DNA from: Suillus spraguei
Taxonomy: Eukaryota > Basidiomycota > Agaricomycetes > Boletales > Suillaceae
DNA length: 64,000 nucleotides
Direction: 5' to 3'
Assembly (NCBI GenBank): GCA_016800925.1
Contig: JABCPU010000139.1
Coordinates: 62,001 to 126,000 of the forward strand
This document shows positions 34,119 through 45,746 of this stretch, piece by piece (within the stretch, counting starts at the first letter, position 1; each line of letters opens with the position of its first letter). The notes under the pieces were generated by a model. The model saw only the letters and a program-made list of their open reading frames with translations, had not been told where the DNA came from and did not search any database. A program made the translations under genes and the position numbers.

Positions 34119-34304
34119 TTAGAAAAAGTATGACACCCGTAAGGGCTTTGAAGATGGCATGCGGGGTTTTCATAGATCTAATTACGGCCATCAAGTAAGG
34201 TTCTAAAGCAGTATGATACGTTGCAATTCGTATCGATACTAAATACAAGAGCGACGTGGAGGAATAATGGGCGATGACTTTCAGTATCTATATAAAATCG
34301 AGAC

Positions 34305-35900
34305 CTATGACCCTCCAGCTTCAATGAGATGATGTTCCTGTGTGCACAGGTCAGGCCTTTTAACGTAATGATCATTGAAAGTCAGCATACCTTTGCAATT
34401 TTCTGCCCTCCGGATAAAACGACGAGGCAAGACTGTAGACCCTTCAAACACCACTGCCGTTCGAGCCAAGCGAGGAGATACCGATTCCAGCATGACTTGA
34501 ACATGTGTTCAAGCGCGTCATTCCATGCTGTAGAGATTCGGACGGCCCAATTTTGGCATGCATACATAAGAGCATCGGAGTTTGATTGACTTTGCTCCCG
34601 TGCTCCAGTTGCGAAAATTGTAAACGCAGTCATAGCACCTGGATGACCTCAATGTCTGGAAAATCTTGTGATGATGTGGAGGTAGAATGATCCTGGGGCC
34701 TTAATGCTGGGAGCATCAAGAAATCTGGCTCTTAAACTCCTGGATTGCTTGAAAAGCTGGTGGCGCTAAATGCAATTGTGGCACTGGGATCATTACCTAC
34801 TTGCTGATTGTTTCCAACGTGTTCGAGAAGTCTTCCATTGTCACCCAGACAGACGCTGCAGGGGTCAACTGCCATGCTTGACCGTGGGGAGTCTGTAGCC
34901 AACCTTGTCCGCTCTGGGTCTTCAGCCACTCTCGTCCGCCAATGGTCTACAACTACTCTTGTCCACTCTCTGTCTGCAGCCATTCTTGGCTACGCCTAGT
35001 CTGCAATCCACCTGGGGTCCGCAGCCACTCTCACGCACTGGGAGTATGCAGCCATTCTCGCCCTCCAAGGGTTAGGAGCCAATCTTGTGCGCTCTGGATC
35101 AGTAACCACTCTTGCCATTGTGGGTCAGTAGCCACTCTCGCCCATGAAAGGTGTATAGCCACGCATACCCGATCGGAGTTTGCATGTCACCCTGCCACTC
35201 TCTGCCGCCCTGTGTTCGCAGCCATTCCTTCCCACTCTGTCTCCAGCCACTCTCGCCTACTCTTGGTGTCCAGCCACTTTCGCCCGCTATCAGTGTCTAG
35301 CCACTTTCGTGCGCTCTTGATGTCCAGCCACGCCCACCCTCTCTCGACGTCTAGCCACTTTCGCCCGCTTTCGGTGTCCAGCTACTTTCGCCCACTCTCA
35401 GTGTTCAGCCACCATAGTCCAGTCCAGGTGTCTAGCCACTCTCGCCCGGTCCAGCTGTCCAGCCATTCTCGTCCGCTCCAGGTGTCCAGCCACTTGCGCC
35501 TGGTCTCGGTCTCCAGCCACTTTTGCCCGCTGTCGGCGTCCAGCCACCTTCGTCCGATGTCGGTGTCCAGCCAGTTTTCCCCGCTCTTGGTGTCTAGCCA
35601 CTGTCGCCCGCTCTCGCTGTCCAGCCACTGTCGTCCACTCTGGGTGTCCAGCCACTGTTGCCCGCTCTAGCTATCCAGCCACTGTCGTCCACTCTGGGTG
35701 TCCAGCCACTGTTGCCCGCTCTAGCTATCCAGCCCCCTTTCCCCGCTCTGGGTATCCAGCCACTCTGGCCCTCTCTGGGTATTGAGCCACTTTCGCCCAC
35801 ACTGAGCGTGCAGCCACCATTGTCCGCTCTGGGTGTTCAGCCACTCTCGTCCGCTCTGGGTGTCCAACCACTCTTGCTCGCTCTGGTCGTACAGGTTAGT
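34305..35900 (-). pseudogene. NLR copy C: inverted fragment with repeats and C-terminal domain only
   Basis: Reading the minus strand, about 1 kb of WL-x-x-x-GR repeat units (35890-34900) is followed by a frame-disrupted piece matching DPAASVWVAMEDF of copy B, then AVTAFTIFATGAREQSQSNSDALMYACQNWAV...WLERQWCLKGLQSCLVVLSGGQKIAK (34633-34391). A final intron at 34338-34390 (GTATGC...CACACAG) leads to a short last exon EHHLIEAGGS. The whole NACHT region is absent, and 35900-36130 does not contain it. The last intron matches copy B in position, but the exon after it differs entirely (10 residues against about 125). Confidence 0.78.
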
Positions 35901-36133
35901 GGTTAGCGGTTAGCAGTTAGTTAAGATTCGCTAGAATTATATTATGTCTTTGAAAATTTTGATGATAGGTAAACTAGGTTACAGTTTGGTGTACTGATAG
36001 TTACAATAGTTAATGCATTACATCTGTCTTGTAACTATCATTAATCAAAGCATCATAATGACAGGGTAGCCTGGCTACCTTCCATGCACTGATGTCTGCA
36101 AAACGATGCTTCGTATACTTTGGCAATTCCATA

Positions 36134-37621
36134 TTAGTTGCTGGTGTCTGAAGTCAACCGGGTTCGGGCAAAACCGACGCGGGGCTTGCTGCCGCCATCG
36201 AACACAGTGTAGAACCGCTGGAGGAATACGTAGCCATTAATAAAGTCAAGCCCTGAGCCAGTGGGCGATGTAAGGGCTTTAACGATGAGAAATATATCAT
36301 CATTACCGCCACCGCCACCAAGCCTGTAGTTGAGAGAACGAGGCCAAATTTGCGCATTAGGGATGAATTTGTATTTGTCCTGTGCAAATGGTCAACAAGG
36401 GATGCGAGGGCCGACAGAATTGACGTACCGAGCCAATATGGAAGTACAAGCTACGTAGGGCATTGTATTGGTAAAGGGAAATCTGGAGAAGACCAACCGC
36501 CGCATTCATGGTACCGCCGGTTGCAGCCTCGTACTTCTCAAAGGCATCTATCGAACGCTGATGAGATCATTGTTACTCGCCGCACTCCAAATACACACCA
36601 GAGGCGATGTGGAGAAAGGTGCAACCACAATTCACGATACCAGCGGTGTGTTCCAAGATAACTGTATCTCCGTAGGTGATCCCCTGATCGATACCCCAAA
36701 ACCGCGACGAGAGGGGGGTGTCGGTAACATAACTAAAACAAAACAATTGCTATCAGTCTGGATTGATCCAGAGGCTAAGGTGCCTTACGCGTATCTAATT
36801 GCGCCGGTGTACCTCTCACGGTTGGCTACACCAAAGGAAATCTCTCCATGGCCAAGCCGGACTGAACCTTCACCGACGGGCTGGAAAAAGATACCAACAA
36901 CGGGGTGAAGAATGGTGCCTCTTTGAACCAGGTAGTCAGTGACAGTCGGGAGTATATCTTCTGGCGAATTTAGGATGCCGCGTGTCAAGTCTCTAGGCCC
37001 GATGGCAAGGACACCGTCATAAAAAAAGCCCCGCGAAGTAAAAGCAACACCGAATTGCATCTCGTTGATGGAGAGCTCATCAGTACCAAAACTCATTGAA
37101 TCTCTGAATAAAGTTCCTATAGATACTAATCGTAGGTATTTCCAACTTATGATATTGTTGTATGCCATACCTTCGAAGGAGCCATAACCATAATCGACCC
37201 CTATATGATATCCAGTGTTGACACCGGTCCTGCTCAAGTACGGATTTTTGGCGCCAACCCATGTGATCGAGCTAGTGCTGTCGACAATCAACTGGTCTTC
37301 AATAATTCATTAGCAACTGCATGTTTTCTCAGTGTTGAACTTACAGATTTTGGTGGGATTGCCAATGCCAACTGATACGGTGTAGCCCCAATGAAAGCTT
37401 TCCAAAGGGACAGGCAAAGGGCCAGGCTGACCACGTCGGCCATGCGTGCTGTATTCCGTCAAGGCCGCAACGAGAGCTTCATCATGCCGCAAGAGGTCAG
37501 TAACATTGGAGAATGTTGGCCTCCTGGTCATGGGGAGCGTGATGGGGGAATTGCGAACTTCAATGGGAGATCCCATGACTGACAAAGCCAGGAGTGCTGA
37601 CAAGGATGCAACGGAGAACAT
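36134..37621 (-). pseudogene. Pepsin-family aspartic protease (polyporopepsin-like), catalytic motifs altered
   Basis: A family A1 secreted protease. The start MFSVASLSALLALSVMGSP is a signal peptide, followed by a propeptide and YTVSVGIGNPTKI. After an intron near 37295-37345 comes the first active site, VDSTSSITWVGA, where the family has DTGSSNTW: the Asp is kept but TG is ST. The C-terminal lobe after a GTAAGG...TTTTAG intron (about 36790-36740) contains AGIVNCGCTFLHIAS, where the family has AGIVDTGTT: the second catalytic Asp is Asn. A +1 shift occurs near FWGIDQGITYGD. Later exons (AFEKYEAATGGTMNAAVG; AQIWPRSLNYRLGG; NGYVFLQRFYTVFDGGSKP) are well conserved and end at the TAA at 36134-36136. 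Loss of the second Asp should abolish activity. Confidence 0.82.
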
Positions 37622-38540
37622 GATTTACTGGAGAGTCATATCATACTCGGTGGCCCACTATATATGTGATAGCAAACGCGATGGGAATGTTGAGCACTTA
37701 GCCACGTCAGTCCCCCTCGAAAAAGTGATGACAAGATAGTTGCGATGCGAGTCATCCCGCGTGCAAGGATATAATTTTCCGATAAAATGTGGCAAGAGAT
37801 GGTTTGCTTTTGATCCTGGCATGTTCAATTTCTAAATCTCAGTGTTGTCAGGTGTCAGTCAGTCTTGACCAAAAATAGTCAGTCAGCATAGTCCTGGGAA
37901 GTATCAACGTTGCAACTTGAACCCCAGTGAGAACTCGGATACTACTTACTCGACCTTACTGATCTGCGTTCTGGACCTCATGTGTAAGTTGTCTATTGTG
38001 CGCAATTGCGCTGGCCCCATATTGTTGTTGACAGCCTCCTCTCCCCGCTCATGTGGACAAGAGGCCTGATGGTCTCTCAGGAACGTAAATAGTGGTAGTC
38101 AGAGTGAACGATTATGGAGCGATTCTGCGTGCGATTATGAGACGATTCAAAATTCGATAATCGTGTGAAAATCGCTGCTTACTTTGAACACCCCAGTGTG
38201 AGAACGGATTTTCAATGCGATTCTCGTTGGATTCATGAACTTATCTATGTGTGCTAAGTACTACCTTGTCGGAAATTTCCTAGAGCCATTGCAATCACTG
38301 CGGAAACGAGAATTTGATCAGGTCTGGACAGGGTGCGAAAAGACGACATAACCAGTATGTAATCAGAGGTGGAAAATCATGCAAATCCCGAGGTGACAGA
38401 GCAGTGGGAAGTACCTGTTTCTGGTTCTAACGCAACGTAGGATCACTGGTTCTTACAGAGTCTGAATCTGTAATTCTAGTGCTATTCTGACAACTGAATT
38501 ATATCTGGTTTGTAGTGTCCACATGTCTGATTTCAGTCTT
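37622..38540. other. Upstream of the protease; no other gene recognised
   Basis: The first 100-200 bp should include the protease promoter (TATATA-like sequence at 37661-37668 on the antisense side). The rest shows no supportable feature. Confidence 0.45.
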
Positions 38541-38682
38541 AATACCATCATCATCAGCAAAACACTTATGTACTATACAGGGAAGTCCCCCTATGTACAA
38601 TGCTGTGCAGTGCTGTGCAGTGCTGCACAGCACTGGAGATAGGGGGACCTCACATTTGGGTTTTGCTGATGATGATTGTATT
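38541..38682. repeat. Foldback element with imperfect inverted arms
   Basis: The outer arms 38541-38562 and 38661-38682 match over 22 bp with one mismatch (AATAC.ATCATCATCAGCAAAA). An inner pair TCCCCCTAT/ATAGGGGGA (38586 and 38639) and a GTGCTGTGCAGTGCTG/CAGCACTG core complete a compact hairpin. Probably a small non-autonomous foldback element; no target duplication was found. Confidence 0.65.
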
Positions 38683-38725
38683 GGATTAGCATCTGAATTC
38701 AAATACAAAGCTATCATATGACTAT

Positions 38726-39103
38726 ATGCTCTCCTATGGATCTGCCCCACTCCCGGATGCTTTTAGTCGTTGCTCCTCTTGTTCCCTGCCTCTCACCACC
38801 ATGATGTACAGCTCCCATTTCAACTTTCTAGAAGACAGGAAGTGCATGCCACATAACACATGTGTGATATTGAAACACACACCTTCTGACAAGGCAATGA
38901 GAAAGGTTTGGTTTAGCTATTCACCTGAGATGATAACACCACATACTGTGTGGGGGCAAAATATGACTTTGTTGGGTTGGGCCATTGCAGAGAAACTCAT
39001 TCTGGAGTTGTCAAGGTCAAAAGAAACAGTGAACATTTCAACAGACAACATAAGTTACACACTGTATAAGAGTGGGCCGTCGCCAGAGCACCACCAGCAT
39101 TGA
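38726..39103 (+). CDS. Hypothetical ORF, 125 residues
   Basis: One open frame with a plausible composition (SSHFNFLEDRKCMPHNTCV, then VWFSYSPEMITPHTVWGQNM). I recognise no family and see no introns. It ends 126 bp before an LTR-C fragment, so it may be part of a larger decayed gene or repeat. Confidence 0.25.
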   Translation: MLSYGSAPLPDAFSRCSSCSLPLTTMMYSSHFNFLEDRKCMPHNTCVILKHTPSDKAMRKVWFSYSPEMITPHTVWGQNMTLLGWAIAEKLILELSRSKETVNISTDNISYTLYKSGPSPEHHQH

Positions 39104-39228
39104 AATCATGCACTTGCTCATTGTTCAACAGTGACAAGCAGCCAACATCATGCAAGTGAGCCAAAAGACAAGAACATGGGAAATGAAATCACTAGCCAGA
39201 CAATACCCAGACTTCAATGTCACCTTAT

Positions 39229-39525
39229 TGTTACAGTTGTACATGCCCCTATTCATTTTTCTCCTTTACTTTGTATATCACATAACTTGTTCACTTGTTT
39301 CATAACTGGTCTAGTATTCATGTGTACTATACATGCCTTCCTTCCTTAGGAAATGCACTTATTTTCCCACGGTTGCTTGGTCTGTGCACACATCTTTACC
39401 TATATAAGCACAGTGTACTTGTAGTAGATTCCTTACTTTAATCTTACTGGGTTTTACCTGGATCTCCTTTGCTAAAGGCCTCCAACTTTTTGTTGTCTGA
39501 ATCATCTCTAAGCCTAAGCAATCCT
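39229..39525 (+). mobile_element. LTR-C fragment
   Basis: Starts TGTTACAGTTGTACATGCCCC and follows LTR-C through the TATA box (TATATAAG near 39400), the CTTTAATCTTACTGGG segment and TCTGAATCATCTCTAAG, then loses similarity near 39525. The 3' part is missing. Confidence 0.82.
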
Positions 39526-40207
39526 TACACAGCCAAACATGGATTCTGCTTTACCTAACATTTTGACGGAAGTTCAATTGTGTACCTCAGTCTGGTCACA
39601 ATCAAGCATGCAAGGAACCAATTAAAAATATATAGACCAATGGTCCTAGTGACATGATTTTTTGCCTGTATTAAGAACCAGTGTTTTGAAGGGCCTAAGA
39701 AAGGTCTGGCAAACAGTGATAGCACCCGCAAGTGATGTAGACATGTCACTGTAATATTAACCTAAATGTGATGCTCAGCTTGTGAGGTCAACAAGCTGTT
39801 GCTTGAATACCTGGTGAACATCAACACTGAGGTCTAGGTGACCACTAGATCCAATGCAGATTGGTTGGTTGTTGTGATTTCAGCTCAGTGCCAAGACCCG
39901 CTCAGTAATAGTAAGCTCAAGCATTACCATCAGTAAACTGATGAGTCCTTGATATTGTACCTGTGCGAATTGTAGAGGTGCTGCTGCTAAATATTTTCAT
40001 GTATACCATAAGAAATCTGATTTGCTGCTACATAGCCTGGAGATCTACTATGACAGTGTGCAAAACAAAAACGACATGATGCAGCAGTACTAGTACAATT
40101 TCAATTTGAGGAAAAGACACGTAGTAGTAATACATTTGGGGGGAAAACATGTAAAATGGGGTTTGAAAGACAGTCGAGAATTTGTGTGAGACACAGAATG
40201 AGACATG
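39526..40207. other. No gene recognised
   Basis: Only short open frames without recognisable motifs. Confidence 0.4.
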
Positions 40208-41400
40208 CTATGAAATCCTCCCCTTCTTGCTTGGTCCAGGTCTAGATGCATGCGAGACCTTGGACTCATCAGCAACACGCTTGAGGAAGCTGCCATGCCA
40301 TTTGCAGTAGCGATTGAATCCGGTCTGCTTCATTGCTGGCCACAGGTCCTTGGTGCACTTGTTCCAATTGAGCAGCGTCGTTGGTGGAGACCAGTCCCTC
40401 ACAACCTGGAGTGAGTCGCTGGAAACAATTGAACTGATGAATTTACAATCATCAGTAAAATAGCAGTGCTTACAGGAGCGTATCATTATCTGCATGCTCA
40501 GTCTCCAGGTGGTCAACAATTGTGTCACGGACTCTTTCCAGCGTGCATCGGAACAGATTTTGAACTTTGTTGAGGGCCTGCTCGTTCTGGTTGGGGTAAA
40601 GTACCTGGTAGTGTGAATGGTCAGCATTAGTATTAGAAAAATCTAAGGGACATGTACGGCACTCACATGGTAAGCATGACTTCAAGATTTGAGGTTCAAT
40701 GGCTTGTTAGGAGGATGGATCCAAGTGGTGATGGTGACCATTGCAGGATGGAACCATGTATGAGATTGTGATGCTAATGCACCATTATTTGAACTTTTAA
40801 ACTCCCCTATCTGAACCCCCCTCTAATCCAGCTCCTTCTCAATGCCCCATTCATATGTGGGTAGACTGTACTTCTCGGATTCAACAATGTTGATGTGAGT
40901 GGCGGCCAAAACATGCTCATTCCAATCGCCAAACTTCTGCAGCTTCATGATGGCACCTTCAGAAGTTTGGGAGACAGAGACCTCGAATGGCCAGAGTGGA
41001 TGGATGTTGGCATCATGTGTCTGGAACATCAAGACCATGTCTGGTACTCCGAGGCAATATTTCTGAGTCTCATCCGGAGGAGGGAGTTTTGCAGTAGTGG
41101 GCGCGTCTACCATACGTGCCATATGAATGGGTAATGAAACTTCGAAGTTGTCAAGGATGGTGATAGACTCGATGACGATCCCCATCGCAGTGCGCAAAGG
41201 CACAAGGATCGACTCGTGGATTGGGGAAGGCAGGGTGGTGACAATTTGGTGCAGACTGGGGATGTATGACGGTCTGAAGCAAAATACAAAATCAGCTCAA
41301 ATTTGGAAAAGGACGAAAAAAACACTCACTTGCGAACTAGATTATCATCAGATCCGATAGCATTCAAAACATATACAGAATCATCTTCTGTAATGTTCAA
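40208..41400 (-). pseudogene. Unrecognised spliced gene, 5' end cut by an LTR
   Basis: On the minus strand an exon near 41398-41330 (ITEDDSVYVLNAIGSDDNLV) joins in phase across a GTGAGT...TTGCTTCAG intron (41329-41274) to an exon encoding PSYIPSLHQIVTTLPSPIH and ending VESEKYSLPTYEWGIEKELD at 40823. Further down, 40685-40470 (QALNKVQNLFRCTLERVRD) and 40440-40208 (VVRDWSPPTTLLNWNKCTKD...GPSKKGRIS) look like exons of a second gene or of a frame-disrupted continuation. The 5' end is lost, because LTR-D begins at about 41449. No family recognised. Confidence 0.45.
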
Positions 41401-41584
41401 AAATACCTACCATGAAAATCAGCCTGAGATAAGAAACACGCTGCTTCCTATAAGCGACCTAGCCAGGCGCTAAGGAACTTGAGTGGTGTCTGCGATGGGT
41501 GCTCTATAAAGAGCGGCGGCCCATGCATATCGGTCTCCTGACCCAGAGTGTGCTAGTTGCATTGGTCAGAGGTGGGCGCTACAC

Positions 41585-42529
41585 TGTAAAGATACAACCT
41601 AACCTGGGCTGTAGATAAACTACCTCCTCAGTTAGTATGTGAGTCTTGCGCTCCGTTTAGTCTGCTTCACTTGTGAAAACAAGAGCGTTCAACCCTAAAG
41701 GGGGATGCCTGTCAGTATGGTCAAGTTCAAGTCAAACCAATGTGCGAATGAAGCGTCGTAGTCAGCGGTAAGTTGCCATGGTCAGCGATGATGCTGCCGG
41801 AACTAGCGTTGTATGTAGTGGTGCTACCGTGGTTGAGATAAAGTCAGTAACAGTTGCATCGAGCGAGCGATGATGAGCAGTGATATAAGCAGTAGCGGTA
41901 AGGTTGCGAGTGGTGCAAAGAAACAGTAAAGAAGACTGCAGTACTTTCAGTGGTAAAGCAGCGGGGTGTGAGAAGTTCAGTCAAAATAACAGTCAAAAGT
42001 CCAGCGGTAATGGAGAACGAGCGTTATTGATTAACGAGCGATAAGGAAACTTTAAAGACTAAGTCTACTACTGGGTAGATCCAGAGCTAGACAATAATCC
42101 TGACCTATAGTACATGCAATGGGGTAAAATCAGGTACTGTATTGTGCAGGGTACGCGGTGCTTATATCCTAAATCATATGTATCTGGAATACTCTAGGTG
42201 AGATCAGTAGTGCTCGAGTGTAGTAACCGCCATATGTAAACATAGCACTGCGGCATGAGGCAACATGTAATAAGACTTGCCGTGGAATCAGTGATAATGA
42301 ACATAAAACAAACAACGCACCAAATGGAGCTATGTGGATGCAGCAAGGACATGGAAGGACATCGGTACATGGAACAAGGTGCGGCAGTCGGTATGGTGTG
42401 CGGTAAGTGTGGGATGCTGCCGGTAATGCTAAAGGGGTAAGACGGCCATGGACAAGTGGTAACTCCTATAGACATGAGACAAGTGTCAAAAGATAGGGTT
42501 TTGAGCCCAGCACCAATATGTTCATTACA
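41585..42529 (+). mobile_element. LTR-E solo copy, 945 bp
   Basis: TGTAAAGATACAACC...ATGTTCATTACA. Flanked by ACAC (41581-41584) and ATGC (42530-42533); the uninterrupted LTR-D has ACGC here, so a 4-bp duplication decayed by one CpG-type change on each side. No internal coding sequence. Confidence 0.85.
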
Positions 42530-42714
42530 ATGCGCTGTCTCACGACCTACGTCACAGAGACAAGGTTCTTGACAATGATCAAAGACGTAGAAGCGATGAG
42601 CTTTTACAAAGTTCAAATAGAGACAATAAGCTTATAAAAAGCTTATCGAAAGGAAGTTCAGGGTCGAAGATCAAGTAGATTCAAGTTAAAGAAGTACAAA
42701 GGCTATCTGCGCAT

Positions 42715-43678
42715 TGTAAAGATACAACCTAGCTTGGGCTGTAGATAAACCACTGCCTAAACTAGTATGTTAGTCTTGCGCTCCGTCTAGTCTGCTTCAC
42801 TTGTAAGAACAAGAGTGTTTGACCCTAAAGGGGGATGCCTATTTAGTATGGTCAAGTTCGAGTCTAACTTATTTGCAAAACAAGCGTCTGAGTCAGTGGT
42901 AAGTTGCCGCAGTCAGCGATGATACCGCCGGAACTAGCGCCGTGCGTTGCGGTGCTACTGCTGTCGAGATAGAGTCAGAAACAGTTGCGTCTAGCAAGCG
43001 ATGTCAAGCGGTGGTCTCTGCGGTAGCAGTAAGGTTGCGAGCGGTGCAAAGAAACAGTAAGGAAGTCCGTGGTACTTTCAGTGGTAAAGTAGTGGTGCAT
43101 GAGAAGTTTAGTCAAAAGTAACAATCAAAAATCCAGCGGTATGCCGGCAGTAACAGAGAACGAGTGTGATGTATTAATGAGTGATAAGGGAACTTTAAAG
43201 ACTAAGTCCACTACTGGTTGATCCAGAGCTAGACAATAATCCTGACCTATAGTACGTGCGATGGTGTAAAATCAGGTGCTCTATCGTGTGGGGTACGCAG
43301 TGCTTATATCCTAATTTGTATGTACTCGGGATACTCTAGGCGAGATCAGTAGCGCTGGAGTGTAGTAACCGCCGTAAGTAAACATAGTGCGAGGCGCTGC
43401 GGCACGAGGCAACATGTAATAAGGCTTGCTGTGGAATCAGTGATAACGAACAGGAAACAAACTACGCACCAAATGGAGCTATGCGGACGCGGCAAGGACA
43501 TGGAAGAACATCGGTTCGTGGAATGTGGTGCGGCAGTTGTACGGTGTGCGGTAAGCATGGGATGCCTCCAGTTACTGCTAAAGGGGTAAGAAGGCCATGG
43601 ACTAGTGGTAACTCCTGTAGACATGAGACGAGTGTCAAAATATGGGGTTTTAAGCCCAGCGCCAATATGTTCATTACA
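42715..43678 (+). mobile_element. LTR-E solo copy, 964 bp
   Basis: Same termini as the copy at 41585. Flanked by GCAT (42711-42714) and GCGT (43679-43682), consistent with a 4-bp duplication of GCAT found once in intact LTR-D. Inserted 185 bp of LTR-D away from the previous copy. Confidence 0.85.
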
Positions 43679-43892
43679 GCGTATTTATATGTAAGATTGA
43701 AGCGGAGTGTGAATATGTAAGTATCACTGGATTAAGTATGAAGTCAGATAGCCAATAGGGGAATGCATGCTCATAGATGAGTCAGAGGCATATGAACCAA
43801 TGAATGCACGCATGTGTGAAAGGGAGTCATAGGTGTGAAGCCGAAGGTATACAAGGTACGAGCCAATGAGGCAATGCACAAGTCATAGGTAG

Positions 43893-44778
43893 TGTTACAA
43901 GAACACCTTCTTGCGCCCCTACTATCATTTTTCCTCCTATGCGTCGCCATCTACTCTTGTCCCGACAAGGCCTCCATCCTTGTCCTCCGCTACCTCATCT
44001 GGCTTGCCATTGTCACTCCTTACCTCACCTATGCTTGCCTCCTCCATTGTCGCTGAACGCGCCCTCTTTGTGCGCCTTCTACCTCCTCCGCGCCTATACA
44101 CGCCTCTCTCGCTTTGCGTGCTTCAAGCACCTCCTCTGTGCTCATTGCATCACCTTGCGCTTCAACACGCGCACCCACTTGGTTCATGGGGAACCCTTGT
44201 CTGCCTTCAAGGACGTCTTGGTATTGTGTTATGCTTTATCCTTTTACTGTTTACCTTTCTTGACTCGTGCGTCGCCTCATTGTGTCGTACCCTTTATACC
44301 TTCGGCTCCACACTTATGACTCCTTCATGCACATGCGCATTCTCATTGGTTGATATGCCTCTGACTTGTTCACAAGCATGCGTCCTCTTATTGGCTATCT
44401 GACCTCATACTTAATTCAGCGATACTTACATATTTGCACTCCGCTTCAATCTTACATATAAATATGCGCAGATAGCCTTTGTACTTCTTTAACTTGAATC
44501 TACTTGATCTTCGACCCTGAACTTCCTTTCAATAAGCTTTTCATAAGCTTATTGTCTCTATTCGAACTTTGTAGAAGCTCATTGCTTCTACGTCTTTGAT
44601 CATCGTCAAGAACCTGTCTCTGTGACATAGGTCATGAGACAGCGCGTAGCACCCACCTCCGACCAACGCAACTAGCGCACTCCGCGCTAGGAGACCGATA
44701 TGCACAGGCCCCCACTCTTGATAGAGCGCCGTCGCAGACACCACTCAAGTTCCTTAGCGCCTGGCTAGGTCGCTAACA
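43893..44778 (+). repeat. 5' LTR of Gypsy-2 (family D), 886 bp
   Basis: TGTTACAAGAACACC...GGTCGCTAACA. The solo copy at 61084-61968 has the same termini and length. It contains the TATA box at 44457. Confidence 0.9.
44457..44464 (+). promoter_or_regulatory. TATA box of LTR-D in Gypsy-2
   Basis: TATAAATA, about 33 bp before TAACTTGAAT at 44490, the presumed RNA start that pairs with the primer site. Confidence 0.55.
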
Positions 44779-44782
44779 AAAA

Positions 44783-44792
44783 ATTCAAGTTA
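44783..44792 (+). promoter_or_regulatory. Self-priming primer-binding site of Gypsy-2
   Basis: ATTCAAGTTA, 4 bp after the LTR, is the complement of TAACTTGAAT inside the LTR (44490-44499). No TGG-type tRNA site is seen. Confidence 0.6.
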
Positions 44793-44973
44793 TCTTTTAC
44801 TTGCTACGCTGCCCAGCTAGCTGAGATCGGATACTTGACCCCAAACCCTGAACCCTGACAAGAGGATGCTGAATTAAGCCCCTTGAGGAACGCGCACACC
44901 AACATTGCCTTCCTACCCCCACCACTGAAGCAAGACAGTTCAGAACCGCGCACCCCGAACCCAGAACAATATC

Positions 44974-45746
44974 ATGTCTGGCTCTGCAACAACAATGACT
45001 CCAGTCGCTAAAGTGACTGGACCCAAACTTAGGGCAGAAATGCCTTCCAAGTTTGATGGTGATCCAACTGATGCTATGCATTGGCTATACACCATGGTGG
45101 TTTACCTTGGGATGAACAGAACACTCTATCCCTCCGATGAACACTGGGTCTGCGTCGCCCTCTCCTACATGGCAGAAGGCACAGCTTGTACTTGGGTGCT
45201 CAACGCCTATGCCAAAGCCTACGAGACGAACCCCCCCCCCAGTTCAGCAAATGGGAAGACTTTGTGAAAGACTTCAAGAGTGCTTTCAACCCCCACAATG
45301 AGAAAGTTGACGCTATGGTGAGGATCGCCAAGGTCAAACACACCGGCACTCTTACGGACTACATCGCAGAGTTCAAGACTCTGACGATGCGCGCGAGCAT
45401 CAAGGAAAGCTTGGTCCTCATCCACTTCTTCAAAGCTGGACTCAAGGAACCCCTCTGCCACACCATCTGTCAGATGGAAACCATCCCCACCACCATTGAC
45501 AAATACTACTCTGCTGCCGTCAAGTTGAATGCCAACTATGAACGCGGAGTGGCCATGCGCAACGCAGTTGCCAAGAACCACTCCCACTACAAGCCCTCGT
45601 TCCAGAGGCTGAATAATGCTAAATGCGACCCCAATGCCATGGACGTCGACATGACACGCCAAGAGTGTGAGAAATATATGAAGGATGGCCTCTGCTTCAA
45701 ATGTGGGAAGCATGGCCACTGCCTGGTGACGCCGCCTTCCACCTGA
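44974..45746 (+). pseudogene. Gag of Gypsy-2
   Basis: Starts MSGSATTMTPVAKVTGPKLR; the frame breaks at a C10 run (45230-45240) and resumes as FSKWEDFVKDFKSAFNPHN, followed by TDYIAEFKTLTMRASI, typical of retrotransposon Gag. It ends with a zinc knuckle CFKCGKHGHC whose last Cys is displaced by a second frame change near 45715. The C10 frameshift could be a sequencing or slippage artefact. Confidence 0.82.

Larger units (their letters stand above)
41449..43892 (-). mobile_element. LTR-D copy in minus orientation, split by two LTR-E insertions
   Basis: Three pieces in order (41449-41584, 42530-42714, 43679-43892) are the reverse complement of consecutive parts of the LTR-D at 43893-44778. They are separated by LTR-E copies at 41585 and 42715. 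The last piece is cut by the 5' LTR of Gypsy-2 in the opposite orientation, forming an inverted pair. The terminal TG at 41449 is mutated. Confidence 0.85.

Noticed and set aside
34942..35906. Plus-strand frames rich in SSHxRPLSV and ALGVQPLS
   Set aside because: Antisense shadows of the minus-strand NLR copy C repeats.
41585..42529. LTR-E as a DNA transposon with TGTAA/TTACA inverted ends
   Set aside because: Only the terminal 5 bp are inverted, there is no subterminal repeat or transposase, and TG...CA ends of about 950 bp fit an LTR better. Not excluded.
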